DNA of 64,000 bases from Odobenus rosmarus divergens (Eukaryota; Chordata; Mammalia; Carnivora; Odobenidae). The stretch spans positions 1,857,695 to 1,921,694 of the forward strand of contig NW_004450267.1 in the NCBI RefSeq assembly GCF_000321225.1, read 5' to 3'. Below the pieces are notes generated by a model. The model was not told the DNA's origin. It searched no databases and was given only the letters and a program-made list of their open reading frames with translations. This document shows positions 22,236-34,580 of the stretch, one piece after another; the first letter of the stretch is position 1, and every line of letters starts with the position of its first letter. A program made the translations under genes and the position numbers.

Positions 22236-23860
22236 GAAAAGCCTTCCCCGCTCCAACAACTCCATAACCTTCATGCATCTCAGTGGCCTCCGCTTCTTAC
22301 TCTGTATTCACTAGGAGAGCCAAATTCAGAGGCTAGTGAGACTGCGTGCCAAGAAGGCTGGAGAAGAGGCAGAGCTTTGCCACCACCCGTCCCCCCGGAC
22401 TTCAAATAGATAAGAGACAGGCAGAGCAAGAAAATGGAGTCAATGCAATGGGAAACAGCCACAAAAAGGAAAGAAACAAGGCCTGACGTGGACTGAGAAC
22501 ATCGGACTCTTTTCATGTAGCCAGCCGTCCTGGACTTTTCAGTGCCACAGGTCACCAAATGCACATTCTGCTGAAGCAAGTTTGTTGGGTCTTCTGACAC
22601 TTTTCAATGCCTAACTGCCAGCTAACAGAAGAAGGGCTGTCACCGGCCCTTGCTGTCTGCCATGCCATGCCAGTCATCAGTAGCAAAGAAAGAAGTCATC
22701 TAAGGGGGACTGATGATGGGGGAACCTATGGGCACAATTTTTCAACACATCAGGGCTCCGTTTCTCTGGTGTTTAAAATGAAAAGATGGGACTGAGCTAT
22801 TTCCAGGGAAGGAAAGATCCTAACGTCCCTAGGATTCAGTGGCCTCAGCCTGTCCATGCTGTGGCAGTGGCCACATAGAGTGATGAAAAACAGGTAGCCG
22901 AGCAGACTGGCATTGGTGGCTAGCCAAGCAAACTACCATGGAAAGCACAGTGGGAAATGGGGCCAATGAAATGTGAGTTTGGGGACCAGGCTACCAACCA
23001 AAAATGAGTCCATCAAATAAAACACTAAAGGATTCAGTAGGTCACAGACTAGCTGCTAAAATAAACATACTGTATTTAGTAACAAAATAAAGGAGGAGGA
23101 ATAATGTTGTGGGATTGGGTGGTGGAGGAGATAGGCGTGGTGCATGAAACAATCCAGAATCTAAAAAGCTGGCTCCAGCTGAGGTCTAAGGCTCTAACCA
23201 TCCTGTCTCCCCTATCACCAGAACGAAGCCCAAGCACAACCATCTAGAATCACACAGTTGTGGCTGACCCTACCCACGCTCGAATCCCAGTTGAGTTTTG
23301 GGCTGTGCCAAAGGAGACTGAAGACTGCCAATTATCCTGATGAGACCTTTGCTCTGCAAAGCCCTTATCCCCAACAGCCCTTGACCTCAGCTTCCATCAG
23401 GGCTGTGGCCAGTTCCACAGGAAGCAGCTGCACCTGCTGCCATCAATGAGCCCATTCCGGTCCGCACAGGCCAAAGCCGACAACCCGCCACTAACATCAT
23501 GAATAATGGAGAAGACCCCTGCTCTCCGGGCAGCCACCAGCACGCTCTACAATCGCTGAACTGAGCCAGGGAAGGGAACTGAGCAGCAGGAAACAAGGCG
23601 GCCACAGCCTTCACATTATATTAGAGGCATGTGGAGCAATTCCCAGAGGAAAATAAATTGTACAGCAATCGTACTTGGATGGATGATGCTTAACTGGAGC
23701 TAGGGCCTGCCATTTATTAGGATGGCTCGCTGAAGAAGGCTAATAATCAACATCATGAAATAAATTACACAACCAAATAGCGATGATCTTGGTCCAAGAC
23801 TGCTTAGACACACAGTGATCCCTAAACCATGCATTCAAGGCTGCCCCTCACTCTTAGTGC
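22236..23860. other. Intronic stretch with no recognised feature
   Basis: This long non-repetitive stretch has several short frames on both strands (22280-22600, 23387-23614) that match nothing I know. It is a reasonable place to look for conserved non-coding elements by alignment. Confidence 0.5.
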
Positions 23861-23864
23861 ACAG

Positions 23865-24050
23865 AGAGAACCTCCCTAACAATGAGTCAGGAAATCTGGG
23901 TCTGAATCCCAACTCCATTCCCCAGCTGAGTCTTTCTGGTTAATGACATCCTCTGACTCTCAGCTTCTCATCTGTAAGATGGGTAAATAAACTAGAACAT
24001 TTAAAGCATCGTGAGCGCAGTGAGTAAGCGCACCAGATCATCTGGGCATT
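23865..24050 (+). mobile_element. MIR
   Basis: GGAAATCTGGGTCTGAATCCC, AACTCCATTCCCCAGCTGAG and CAGCTTCTCATCTGTAAGATG run in MIR order. Confidence 0.65.
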
Positions 24051-24660
24051 TCGGTCATGCTACTCTGGTACTTAAAAATGCAAACCCATACTGAAACAGA
24101 CAGCCACGCATCACATGACTCGTTTAAGGCAAATATATATCCAAATGGAGAATGGTTTTCTGTGGCTACTGTAACTCTATACTACTGTCCTCCCAGTCAG
24201 TGTGGCCTGATGTCATCTCCATCCTCAGAGCGAAAGTTCGGTACAACTGCTCAACCACACACTGTTTGGGTACTGTCAGGAACATCTCTTAGCTGTAAGG
24301 TGGGGATAAAGACGTTTGCTCTGCCAAGTTCAGAGGTTATGATGAGGCCATCTGTGGAGATGATGCAAGTGAAAGTTTCGTACTGTAAAGCTTCACTTCA
24401 CATGGACCGTGAGCATGTTCATGAAGCCAGGGGCTGAGCCAGTCACTTGCACACACAATCCACCTTTTGCCCGCTCCGCCTTGTGCCAACAGTCACCTGG
24501 CATGAAAAGTTGCCACTATGTGCAGATTGAAGATATCCAAGCTTATTGGAAAAGGAAGGATACTAACTGGTTAAAAATGATAGTTATCTACAAGTTGATA
24601 GTACCTACCAAATATGGGTTACTAATGTCAACAAAACCTGACTACTGTAAAGGACACATT
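24051..24660. other. Intronic stretch with no recognised feature
   Basis: This contains a 126-codon forward frame (24057-24437) without recognisable domains. No repeat is identified. Confidence 0.45.
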
Positions 24661-24664
24661 TCAT

Positions 24665-25110
24665 TTTTTTCAACAAATCTTTCTTGAGCATGCACTGTTT
24701 GCCAGGCACTGAGCAGGAAGCACAGCATACGGTAGTAAACAAGAATGATACAGAATCTCTCTTCATGGGGACTATCTTCTATGGAGAAGGACTGACATTT
24801 CATAAGGGATAAGTACAGGTACAGATGGGAGTATAATGAATGAACCTAGCGAGCCTCACCTATGGGCTGAAAATAAGAAGGGGGAGAGGCCAGAGAAAGT
24901 ATGTTCCAAGGTCTCAAGTCCAGAGTGAGTGACTCAGGCTAAAGGACCTCAGAGAAACCCAGAGTGGAGAGAGCAAACAGTGTGGAAGAAGACGAGGTTC
25001 AGGAGGTGGGCAAGTGACCAGGGATGACTTTTAATCTGATGATAATGGGAGCCACAGGAAAGCTTCAAGCAGGAGTGACAGGATAGGGACAAAAGTGTTT
25101 GTGGGGAGAG
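24665..25110 (-). mobile_element. L2 3' region
   Basis: TTCAACAAATCTTTCTTGAGC, GTTTGCCAGGCACTGAGCAG, TAGTAAACAAGAATGATACAG, CTCTTCATGGGGACTATC and GGAAAGCTTCAAGCAGGAGTG are the reverse complement of LINE-2 in order. Confidence 0.78.
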
Positions 25111-25761
25111 CAATTAAGGAGACTCTCTACTTCAATAACTAGAAATACCTTTGGTACTGAACAGAGATATTATAGGATGCTGAGGTATAAAGAAAAATAA
25201 TCAAACACTGTGATAGATAAAGGTAGAGCTGACTTAATCCTGTGACATTTCCTAGACATTTCACTTTTTTTTTTTAATAATCATGATCCAAGTTTGTCTC
25301 TCATAAAATTGAGGTATGGAAATAATTCTTGCCTAGCTTCCTGATTGTTTAGATTTAGACAAAGGAAAACAATTTACTCATTTATTAGCTAATAAATGAA
25401 TAAAGTCCCACCTGTTTCCAAAAAGGATTTGAGGTAGTTTACAATACGAGATAAAGAGAGACCAACAAACCAAAAGATATCCCAGGGTCAAGGGGAGGTC
25501 ACTGTTGGCCTTCTGTCTTATGGGGGGGGCCCCCCTCAGGATCAAAAGTGGCCAAGCTCTGACTTTATGACTGAAAATTTCAATACTGAGAAAGAATTAT
25601 GGGTAATGGGATGGCTGAAATTAAGAAGCAGAATCAGTTTCCAGGTTTTCTCTAGGCTCATCTCTGGACAAGTCTCTCTGCCTCCTAGCAGTAAAGACCC
25701 TACACCATGGCTTTGAAAACGGGAGCCAAAGCCAAGGTTTCATTCATCCAAAGACACAGAG

Positions 25762-25763
<2 letters not shown>
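25111..25763. other. Intronic stretch with no recognised repeat family
   Basis: A/T-rich intron. The only oddity is the G8C6 run at 25522-25535. Confidence 0.5.

Positions 25764-25797
<34 letters not shown>
25764..25797. repeat. (CA)n microsatellite
   Basis: About 16 uninterrupted CA units. Likely polymorphic. Confidence 0.97.
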
Positions 25798-25799
<2 letters not shown>

Positions 25800-26969
25800 A
25801 CAGCCATAAAGATGCCACTGGATTCTGACCTCTATTCCCTTTTCTCTTACGAGGCTCAGCATAAGTGATTCATTAGCTCCCCAAAGCCAACAGTTCCCCA
25901 GATTGGAGATGCTCAGCAAAGCACCCAAAGCAAAATTCACAAGTTTAGAAGACACACAACCCAAGTAAGCATGCCCCCCCCCCAACCCCTTGTTCTATAT
26001 ATCCTTCAGGGAGGGAAGTGCTTAGGTGCTTCAATCTGGAAGCTCTCCAAAATGAAACCCTTCCCCCAGCCCCATCAGCCTCCTGCAGCCTTGACAATGG
26101 GAAGACCGCCGCACACACAACTACTACGGGTATGATTATGTGAGAGCTGAGTAATGTCACCGGTGCTCAAGTGTACAGCTTCAGACAGTACAGGGAGAAT
26201 TTCTAGAATGACAGTACTTGATAACTGGGAAGAGGGTCCCTGGGCACTTCCCAACTTTCATCCTGTCACAGCACACAAGACAGCACTGATATTTGCATGA
26301 CACCAGGGTGAAGGGGAAGAGGCCTCCAGGGCCTTAAGTAACTAGTCTCAGGAGGCCTCCCTGCTCTTTCCCCTCCCCAACTAGAACCCATCCACAGCCC
26401 CAAACTGAAAAGCTCTGCCTGAAAGAACAACTAAGCTCAACCCAGTCTTCCCACCTGCCCTTCTTCCCACGCCCTCCATTTAGCCAGTTTCACAGCTGGA
26501 GAAACCACATGGCCTCCTGCGTGCCTCTTCCATGTGAGCCCACCTCTGCCGCTCTGACCTGCTGTCCTGCTCTTCACTCTCTGGAGGCAGAAGACCCCCC
26601 TAGTACATTGCGTCCCTTCTCTTCAGCACTGAGCACAGCACCTACCTAACATGCTGAAGGTATCTGTACAATGTTCACTTTCAAAATATCTCTTCCTCTG
26701 GTCCCTTAGGTGAACAGGTGTTTTACAGTCCCTAGCACTGGAGCACTGCATCACCCTGGTGTGACTGTCCCCATATGAAAGCTGCCTCCATTTACCCTAA
26801 TTTGGGTGTGCCGCCCATTTCCTCCTGAGACCCTGACTGACACAATGAGGAAAAAATAAGCGGGTAGTTATATTACGTCTACATCAAAGCAACATGATTA
26901 TTAAATCAACTGCAATTGTTTTGCTATTAGGTCTTACTTGTTACCTGTATGTTACCCACCCAACCATTC
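25798..26969. other. Intronic stretch, mostly unrecognised
   Basis: A C11 run lies at about 25975-25985. The 26440-26690 stretch (for example TCTTCAGCACTGAGCACAGC) may be a heavily diverged L2 3' end, but the match is too weak to call separately. Confidence 0.45.
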
Positions 26970-27092
26970 CTCTATTTCCCAAATGTTAGCTTCATAAGGA
27001 CAGACACTACTATAAACCCAAATACCATGCATCTAGAAGATACTTAGATGTTTGCCAAATGGATGAATGAATGAACAAACGAGCAAACAATA
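26970..27092 (+). mobile_element. L2 3' end
   Basis: TGTTAGCTTCATAAGGACAGA, CCAAATACCATGCATCTAG and TTTGCCAAATGGATGAATGAATGAA follow the L2 3' terminus. Confidence 0.6.
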
Positions 27093-27695
27093 TGGCAAAA
27101 TATTTGGTGGGAGTAAACAGTTAGAAAAATGAATGTAAATTAGAATTACCATATGGATGTGGAGAGATAGTAAAAGAACATTAAGCCTGAATTTTGTCGT
27201 TGTTGTTATGAAAAGACTGTGGGCGGATTTTTAATTTTTAATTTTTCATTAAATTTGCCGTGTTTATATAGCAATAATACTTCAAAAAGAAAATATTTTT
27301 GTGCCACTGAAATCTGGGATGAAAATGGAAATGGAACAGATATGCATTTATATATTTTATGAGTACACAAATGGAATACCAAAATAAACTTCTTCGAGAG
27401 ACAACCAAATGATTAAACATGAAGGTCGACTTTCCCTCTGTACATAGCTATTAAGGAGTAATTAAGACTTTCCACTGTGTTAAGCAACCACTTGCCTAAC
27501 AAAGTTGCCATAATTGTGTTAAGACAGGGCAGATGGAATCAAATGAGATGCACATGGGGCATAGTCCCCACGTGGATTTATGGCCCACATTTTTACTATC
27601 AACAGTTCTTCTCAAGCAAGGGACAACATGGTTACATAAACATATCTCTACATGTTTTCCAGAGGCTACTGAGCCACCAACCAGAGTGGAAATAC
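27093..27695. other. Intronic stretch with no recognised feature
   Basis: A/T-rich. I see no repeat family or gene. Confidence 0.45.
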
Positions 27696-27699
27696 ACCT

Positions 27700-27830
27700 A
27701 GACAAATGCTGGAGACTTAGCTTCTGGACCTGGATTAACCAGCAAGTAGCTGTGTGACCCTAAACAGGTTGCTCCACCTCTCTGGACTCTACTTTCCTCA
27801 TGAGTAAGACTACAGTTCTGACATGCTGTC
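27700..27830 (+). mobile_element. MIR
   Basis: CTGGACCTGGATTAACCAGC, AGTAGCTGTGTGACCCTAAAC and CTCTGGACTCTACTTTCCTC match the MIR body. Confidence 0.65.
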
Positions 27831-27969
27831 CCCACTACCACCAGGGCCAGGCCATATCGTTTCCTGGGTGTTCCCCAGGGACTGCCACCTCAACAGGACC
27901 AGTGGCAAGCTCTCTGTTTCACCCTGAAACGTGTCTCCTTTTGCTTTCTGTACCCTTCTGTGAATGGCT

Positions 27970-28765
27970 CCAGGATGCGGTCTTGTGCCCAAGACAGCAA
28001 CCTAGCCGTCACCTTAGATTTCTGCCTCTCCTTTACCCACATTGACAACATGCATCTGAGCAAGTGTACCTTCTAATTATTTCTGGAACCTGCCCTGTTT
28101 TCTCTGTAACTGCTGCTCCTACTCCAGTTCAGGCTCCCATCAGCTCTCTCCTAGACTACTGCAACACAATCCTCACTCGTCGGCCTTCCTTTAGTCTGTT
28201 GGGCCCCTGCCCAGCATTGTGCCACAGTGTTCCTCCCCAAGTGGGTTTCATTCCCCTGCTTAAAGCCCATCAATAGCGACTGCGTTCTCTTGAGGATAAT
28301 GCTCTACAATAGGGTTGGTGCACGAGGCTCTTCATTCTCTAGCCTCTGTTTACTCTTCAGCCTTGCTTCTGGCCACTTCCACCCGTTCGCTCCAACTGTC
28401 ACTCACACTAAGCTACTTTGGCTCCCGGAAGGGCCATGTTTTCCTTGGGCTCAGTGGCCTTTGAAGAATTTGCCCTCTGGTTAAAATGCTCTTCCTTTCC
28501 CCTTCTTTCTTCCTCCTTGGTCTGCTTCTTTCTACTGGCCCTTCAGGCTCCAGCTGTCTCCAGAAACTCTTAGGGCACCAACCTGGGATAGGTGCTCCTC
28601 CTGTACGTGTTCTCATAGCACCTGATACTTCCTATTCAGAATTGTAACAGTCTGTTTTCTGAGGGAAACCTGACGGCAGTGGCTTGCTCGGCATTTATTT
28701 CTGGGATCTAGAACAATCTCTGCCCACGATAATTAATATACGTTTGTAGATGAAATGCAAGAAAG
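27970..28765 (+). mobile_element. Long L2 segment (ORF2 3' end and 3'UTR)
   Basis: CCGTCACCTTAGATTTCTGCC, CTCTCTCCTAGACTACTGCAAC, ATTCCCCTGCTTAAAGCCCAT, TTTGCCCTCTGGTTAAAATGC and TCTGTTTTCTGAGGGAAACC correspond in order to LINE-2 from within ORF2 into the 3'UTR, about 0.8 kb. Open frames in this stretch are decayed L2, not genes. Confidence 0.75.
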
Positions 28766-31310
28766 AGAGGGAGAGAGGAAGGAAGAAGGGAAGAATGAAA
28801 ACCCGTTTTTTTTTTTTTTATAAGCAAGCTCAACGCCATGTACTACACAAGATGTGTGTTAGGACCCCGAGGATTCCACAAGGGCCTTAGCTGCATGCTT
28901 ATATCTTCTTAAGTTTTCTAACTAAGGAGATGGAATGAATTCCAGAGATTACCATATCTATTATTTTGTTTTTAAACTGTATTTTACCCTCAAATCATTC
29001 CAGATGATTCCAAGGCCATCTTTAAAAGAGCACCCATAACAACATACAGCATAACTGAAAAAAATCGGACAATCATCCTGAGTATTCAGAACCATTTCAA
29101 ACTGGTTACCTCCACCAAACAGGTCATGCATGCCCTTTCCCAATATCCTGAAACTTAATTCACACGATTCCCACTTCCCTACTCTAAGCTCTGCCCATTT
29201 CAAATATAAACTCGTCCATGAAGCTTCCCTGGCCACCCGTGTCAGAGCTGCTCAAGGTAGGGTTAATCTCGCTGACCTCCCACAAGGCTTCATACAGACA
29301 TCATCCCATGGTCTACTCTGTTCATCTGTAATGACTCAAATATACACTGTTTACCTGTACTTCTATATTGTACATATATATTTTATAACATCTATCCATA
29401 GCCAAATGTCTGCTCAAAGAATCTAGTTCAAACTCCTAACCAATGCATCTTTATTAACAAGAATAAGTAACAACTCAGTGATACCGGGTTACTCAGATGT
29501 GGGGCCTGAGGGTCTAGTAAGTTCACAGGCAAGTATTCCAAGCAGATACATGTTTTGCATGTCTTTCTCTCCAGAAGTTTCCATGTCTCAATTTGGATGA
29601 GTATTTTATTCTCAAAACTTGGAAGGCCCAAAGATACCAGTTGTTGGGAATTTGAGGTTCACAAATAAATCACAACCTTCCTTTCACGCAAACCTATTGT
29701 TGAAAAAGGAGGGGAAAAAAAAAAAAAAACACTGGGAGAGAGCATGAGGGTATGAAGAAGACATGAGATAGGTAGGCACTGTGCCTAACAAAAATTTGTC
29801 TTCAAGCAGTCCCTCCCCTTCTTCCCACCTCCCAGCACCCAAAATGAAGAGTGAACTAAATGATTTCAAATGGCTTTTTGACTCCGTGGTGTATCATCTA
29901 CTTACGAGTTTTCTTCCACCAGGCAAATTCAAAAGCATGACTAAGTTATTAAAAAGGTGGACACAGATGAGTGGCTTTATAGACCTTTTCCCCCCACAGA
30001 GAAAATTGGACAAGAAATAAAAAGCTTAAGTTCTTTGATATCAGGTCTTTACTTATTGCCGTCTATAGAATAAAGATTTATTCAGCAGCATCTTCTGGTC
30101 TAGTTTGCCCTTTCATGAAAAACTAACTTTTTTTTATAGCTTTAAAAAGCATCCATTAAGTCAAGTGAGGCTTTTGAATTTCTGCATTTATATGAACTAT
30201 GACTTGCAGACCTTACTGTGAGAATCCCAATTCCTCTCTACAGTCCCAGCTAACATACATGCTGATCACATGGGGGGCATGTGGTGCTTAAGAGCAGGAC
30301 CCCCGGTGTCAGCAAAATTCTAAAGGAGCACCTCCACCCCCACCCCAGAAAAAGACAGAAGGAGGTGCTAAAGAAGCAATGGCCAAACCTTCTGCAGGCC
30401 TTCCTTATCTCCCTAAAATAAACATGAATTCTGAAATGCACACAGCAGGTGCCAGCCAAGGCTAGAGGTTAAGGGCAAAATACACTCAGTCTTGGGGATT
30501 AGGAGGGGAGATCAACAATGACTCTCTCAGAGAGGGGAGATTCTGAGGGGGTGCAGAGCACACATGGCTCTCCTTAAGCCAGATTCCACCAGCACAAATA
30601 GCCTTGAAATAAAGGTCTCCAGAGGGACCTTGAGAAGAGAGGCAGGGCCCATCGGTGCTCTCAGTACTAACCAAGGTGACACAGCATTTGAGCACACGTG
30701 ATAACTCGAACAAACCTCCTTAGGCCTCAAAAAGGCACTCTCTGCTTCCTTCACCTTCCATCACTGTATTTCTTTCCAGCTGATTCGTGAGATTGTAAGT
30801 TCTGCTGGAAATAAAACAGTGATTGGAGAGGTGGTGCAAATAGGGATCTTTCAGAGAGGACACCATTCATCCTGCAGCAGGTCTGAAGTGGGGAGAACCA
30901 AAATAGGGGGTATCTATTGGAGGCAAAAAAAAAAAAAAAATCTTTATCAACTCTTAGGCAGGAGCTTTCAATGGTTCCAGAGGAATTTCTCCCAAAGCAG
31001 ATAAATTTTCAACTGATTAATAACATAAACAACTAAAATAGATTTTTATTGTAGAGAATACCATTAGCAAGAAAGTCTTTTGAACTTTCCTTAAAACCAC
31101 AGAGCAGTCAGCTTTAGCACCTGCGCAGGGCCGAATTCTTCCAACCCCACACCTCTGATGTGGGGTAGCGAAGGAGAGTATGAGCTCACTCTGAGAAGAG
31201 TGATGGATCAGGGCATCCTGAGCTCCCTAGGGTTCCACTGCTCCCTGGAGCACAGCCGGAGAGCAACTGTGTTAGAAGCACCCGTGGCTACTGAGCCACT
31301 TCCCAAACAG
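28766..31310. other. Intronic stretch, mostly unrecognised
   Basis: This contains a T13 run near 28807, A runs near 29716 and 30927, and possibly L2-like DNA at 29190-29400 (weak). A 9-bp inverted repeat, AGCACCTCC / GGAGGTGCT, lies at 30327-30335 and 30361-30369. No gene was identified. Confidence 0.45.
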
Positions 31311-31314
31311 CAAC

Positions 31315-31560
31315 AAGACCCACTGCTGCAGGCTGAGTTCTCCAGAAGCAGAAGCTAAGATGGAGTTTGGAGATCAAGGTATTTGTTAAGGATCAACGCT
31401 TGCAAAGGGAAGAAGAGGAAGCAGATTGGGTAGAGGCAGACTGGGCAACAAGCTTATCAGCAGGGCCTTCTGGTATCCAGGGAGACTTCATAGCCCGTAG
31501 TGCCAGATGTCATCAGATGTCACCAGATGCAGATGCCCCAGGGAGGGCATGGCCTAGGGC
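31315..31560. repeat. Possible unidentified interspersed repeat with CAGATG-type internal repetition
   Basis: GGCTGAGTTCTCCAGAAGCAG followed by GGTATTTGTTAAGGATCAACG looks like LTR-type repeat DNA that I cannot name. At 31504-31534 the hexamer-like motif CAGATG recurs four times (GCCAGATGTCATCAGATGTC, ACCAGATGCAGATGCC). Family unknown. Confidence 0.3.
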
Positions 31561-32110
31561 GAGCAGGTCTGTGCAGCCACAGCCAAGGGGGTTGGGGGGG
31601 ATCTCTCGTGGAGCTGAGAGCTAGCACTAGGCTGTCTGCACGCTGCCCTCCCCCCAGCTGCCAGCAAGCCCTTCCCTCAAAGGGAACCTGTGCCATGCAT
31701 CTCTGCAGTGAGCCCACCCGCCGCTTCCGAAGACATAACCTGTCTTTCCAATTATGATTAAGTAAGAATAGTAAACGTTTAAGTTCTATTCCTAGAGATA
31801 TATTAATACGAGTAAATTACAATCCAAGAGGAAAATACTTCCATGTGTAATTAAAAGAAGTTGAGTATCATTTTTCAAGTTAAAGAAAAATCAACTGCAA
31901 GAAAATGATGCTCTTCCCATTTACTGAGAATTATAAAGAGATATATACATCTATATCTGAATGCAAATATAGATATAGATGTAAATACTGGGAGGACTGC
32001 CTGGAAGGATGTTCCCAAAAATGTTCAGTAAAATTATCTCTGGAGGGAATGATTTTGGAGGATTTTTGCTTTCTTCTTAATATCTTGAAGTATTAACTGA
32101 ATTTTCTTTA
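31561..32110. other. Intronic stretch with a hairpin but no recognised repeat family
   Basis: The left half is GC-rich and the right half A/T-rich. It includes the inverted repeat at 31946-31983. Confidence 0.45.
31946..31983. repeat. 13-bp perfect inverted repeat with an octamer motif in its loop
   Basis: TACATCTATATCT at 31946-31958 is the exact reverse complement of AGATATAGATGTA at 31971-31983. The 12-base loop contains ATGCAAAT (31961-31968), the canonical POU/octamer binding site. Any function is inference. Confidence 0.85.
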
Positions 32111-32126
32111 ACAAGCGTCTAGCATC

Positions 32127-32317
32127 GGGGAGCCTGGGTGGCTCAGTCAGTTAAGCATCTGACTCTTGGTTTCGGCTCAGGTCGTGATCTCAGGATGGTG
32201 AAATCAAGCCTCCTTTCGGGCTCCAAGCTCAGTGCAGAGTTTGAGATTCTCTCCCTCCCCTTTGCCCCTCCTCTCTCTCTCTCAAATAAATAAAGTCTTA
32301 AAAAAAAAAAAAAACAC
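32127..32317 (+). mobile_element. CAN-SINE (older subfamily) with 16-bp target-site duplication
   Basis: This copy has GAGCCTGGGTGGCTCAGTCAG and the longer middle GACTCTTGGTTTCGGCTCAG typical of older CAN-SINE subfamilies. It ends AAATAAATAAAGTCTT and poly-A. The flanks ACAAGCGTCTAGCATC (32111-32126) and ACAAGCATCTAGCATC (32318-32333) differ at one base. Confidence 0.93.
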
Positions 32318-32333
32318 ACAAGCATCTAGCATC

Positions 32334-33190
32334 TCTCTTTGTAAACAGACACAAAGATGTAAACTCAAAAGAAAAGCATCCTCTCTGGAGGACTTTTAAA
32401 TGCCACCAATAAATCCAGGTCAGAACCACCATTATAGAAGAAGGAACCCAAAACTAAACAAAAGCTTCAGATCTAGTATTGACTCATCACGAGAACAAAG
32501 GTTAATTAATATCCAGCTTCTCTGTTCTTATTTCCCCATGTTAGCGGGAAAGGGGCAAGCCAGAAAGAGCACTAAGGCTCCTTGCAGCTCCATCTTTTAT
32601 GGTTCTAAGACAAATGTCAGCCATGCCCCCCCACACACTATTTTTTGAAAGGAAGAATTAAATTAAACTGGCAAACACCCCCAATACCCTAAATAAATGT
32701 ATATATATTTGCTGTAAGAAAACTGTACTGACAGCCATGAAATTTGATCCATCAGTTACCAAAAACCCTTCTGGGAAAAAGCAGCCTCTCTGGCAGGTCC
32801 TTGCTGCTCCAGAAGTTGCTTAAATTTATGTCACAAACTGGTCTAACCAGTTAAAAGCACATCTATACCTGGGGAGACAAACAGAGAGAGGACTCTGGAG
32901 AGATCTGGCAGGATAGGCTATAGGGAACCCTTCACATCAGAAAGCAAAAATCTTGATTCTGTGAAATTTTATCACTAGAAAGGTATAAATGCCACATGAA
33001 CAAAAAGAACTGGCATGGATATTTGTCCGCTCTTATTCCAAAAAGTCCTGGCTCTGGTTGTCATTCTCAGTGATATTTGCATTTTATCCTAGTCTTGTAA
33101 GCACTGAGACCCCAAAAAAGGATGCTTCCCATTGCTTCCCCCACAATAAAACTGATTCCTGAAAAGAACTCCCTGCCTCCCTTTTAGGAT
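32334..33190. other. Intronic stretch with no recognised feature
   Basis: A/T-rich intron. Nothing is identified beyond a short TATATATATT patch near 32700. Confidence 0.5.
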
Positions 33191-33194
33191 GTGA

Positions 33195-33315
33195 ATGGAA
33201 CAGCCTCTGAGCCCCACGAGAGCAAGGACCATATGACTCATTCAGTTATAGATCTCGCAGTGCCTACGTACTACTTGCACAAAACGGATATTCAATAATT
33301 ATTAAACAAAAGAAA
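33195..33315 (+). mobile_element. L2 3' end
   Basis: GAGCCCCACGAGAGCAAGGACC, AGATCTCGCAGTGCCTACG and ACGGATATTCAATAATTATT follow the LINE-2 3' terminus. Confidence 0.6.
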
Positions 33316-34085
33316 TGAAGGAATGCACACACTCCTTGGCTAAGCACAACCACAGTGGGGACATTAGAAAACACGATGCAATGCTTGGAAATAAGGTAAA
33401 AGAAAGGCGGTATGTACTTTCGACGCCATACTAGAGTATTACCGGACGGGCGCACTCAAGGATTATTTTATTCTCTAGGAACTGCACCTGTGTTTGATTT
33501 GCCTCAATATGGGTTCAGACTTTGTGAAGTTACAGGTGAACTTGTAGATTTTTTTTTTTTCCCATTATAGAGCCATATGACTTCTGATTGGTAGAAATGA
33601 GAGCCCCAAATGTTACTGCTTTATTGCCCTGCAGGGTACTAACCAGTTTCATATCTAACCTAGCATTACTTCAACAGTCCTCAGTGCCTCTAACTACACA
33701 GTTCCTCAAAGGCTCTTTGAACCAGCTTTAACTTCCTGTTGGTTCCCTCATTCACGAGTTAAATATTTCTTTGACATGTGCTCATTTACATTTGTCTAAG
33801 AGTCATGTTTGTAACTTTAACAAAAATTATACATTGACAAGAGAAATACAGGAGAAAAGATCTAGTTTCTAGCCCAGCATGGAAGTAAAACATGTATGTC
33901 AACATTTATATTTTAGGTCAGAAAGAGTAGTAGAGGATATACATATAAAGAGACGCCAAAGGGCAGGGAACTATAGAAGACTGCTTCTAGCTTAGTTCAC
34001 AGCTAGGTTTGGTATTTATTGTCAATGATGTAAATTTTTAACCATTCCCTAAAAGGGTTCCGGGAAACGAAGCAATCCATTAGAA
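33316..34085. other. Intronic stretch with no recognised feature
   Basis: A/T-rich intron with no identified element. Confidence 0.5.
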
Positions 34086-34089
34086 GTTA

Positions 34090-34215
34090 CTTAAAACACA
34101 GCACAGTAGTTCTGTCTCTGCTACAGTTCAGTGGGGAGAGTCCGCAGACTGAAATCTCAGTCCCGGGATGCTACTGTAATTCTAGGAAAGTCACTTCTCT
34201 GAAGGCCAGCTCCAG
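34090..34215 (+). mobile_element. MIR fragment
   Basis: GTCCGCAGACTGAAATCTCAG followed by TAATTCTAGGAAAGTCACTTC resembles the MIR body. The unit of the 181-bp tandem duplication begins just after it. Confidence 0.45.
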
Positions 34216-34216
34216 C

Positions 34217-34580
34217 TACGAGATTATATGATCATTAAATAGTTTCCAGACTTAAAAGAGTGAAATTCACCTCTATTCCAGGTACCTCCATTCTCCATTA
34301 GAGGCACACCTTTAAAGGAGACCCAGATAGGAAAGCTCCATTTGCTAAAAAAAAAAAAAAAAAGTCAGTTCTAGTAATTTCTCAGGCTTGGTCTGTTTAC
34401 GAGATTATATGATCATTAAATAGTTTCCAGACTTAAAAGAGTGAAATTCACCTCTATTCCAGGTACCTCCATTCTCCATTAGAGGCACACCTTTAAAGGA
34501 GACCCAGATAGGAAAGCTCCATTTGCTAAAAAAAAAAAAAAAAGTCAGTTCTAGTAATTTCTCAGGCTTGGTCTGTTTAC
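34217..34580 (+). repeat. 181-bp near-perfect tandem duplication
   Basis: The segment 34217-34397 is repeated immediately at 34398-34577. I see only one difference over the whole unit: the internal A run is 17 in copy 1 and 16 in copy 2. The trinucleotide TAC marks both junctions and the end (34217, 34398, 34578), which fits slippage or microhomology-mediated duplication. The unit is otherwise single-copy-looking DNA. Near identity means a recent event, a heterozygous variant or an assembly artefact. Confidence 0.95.
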
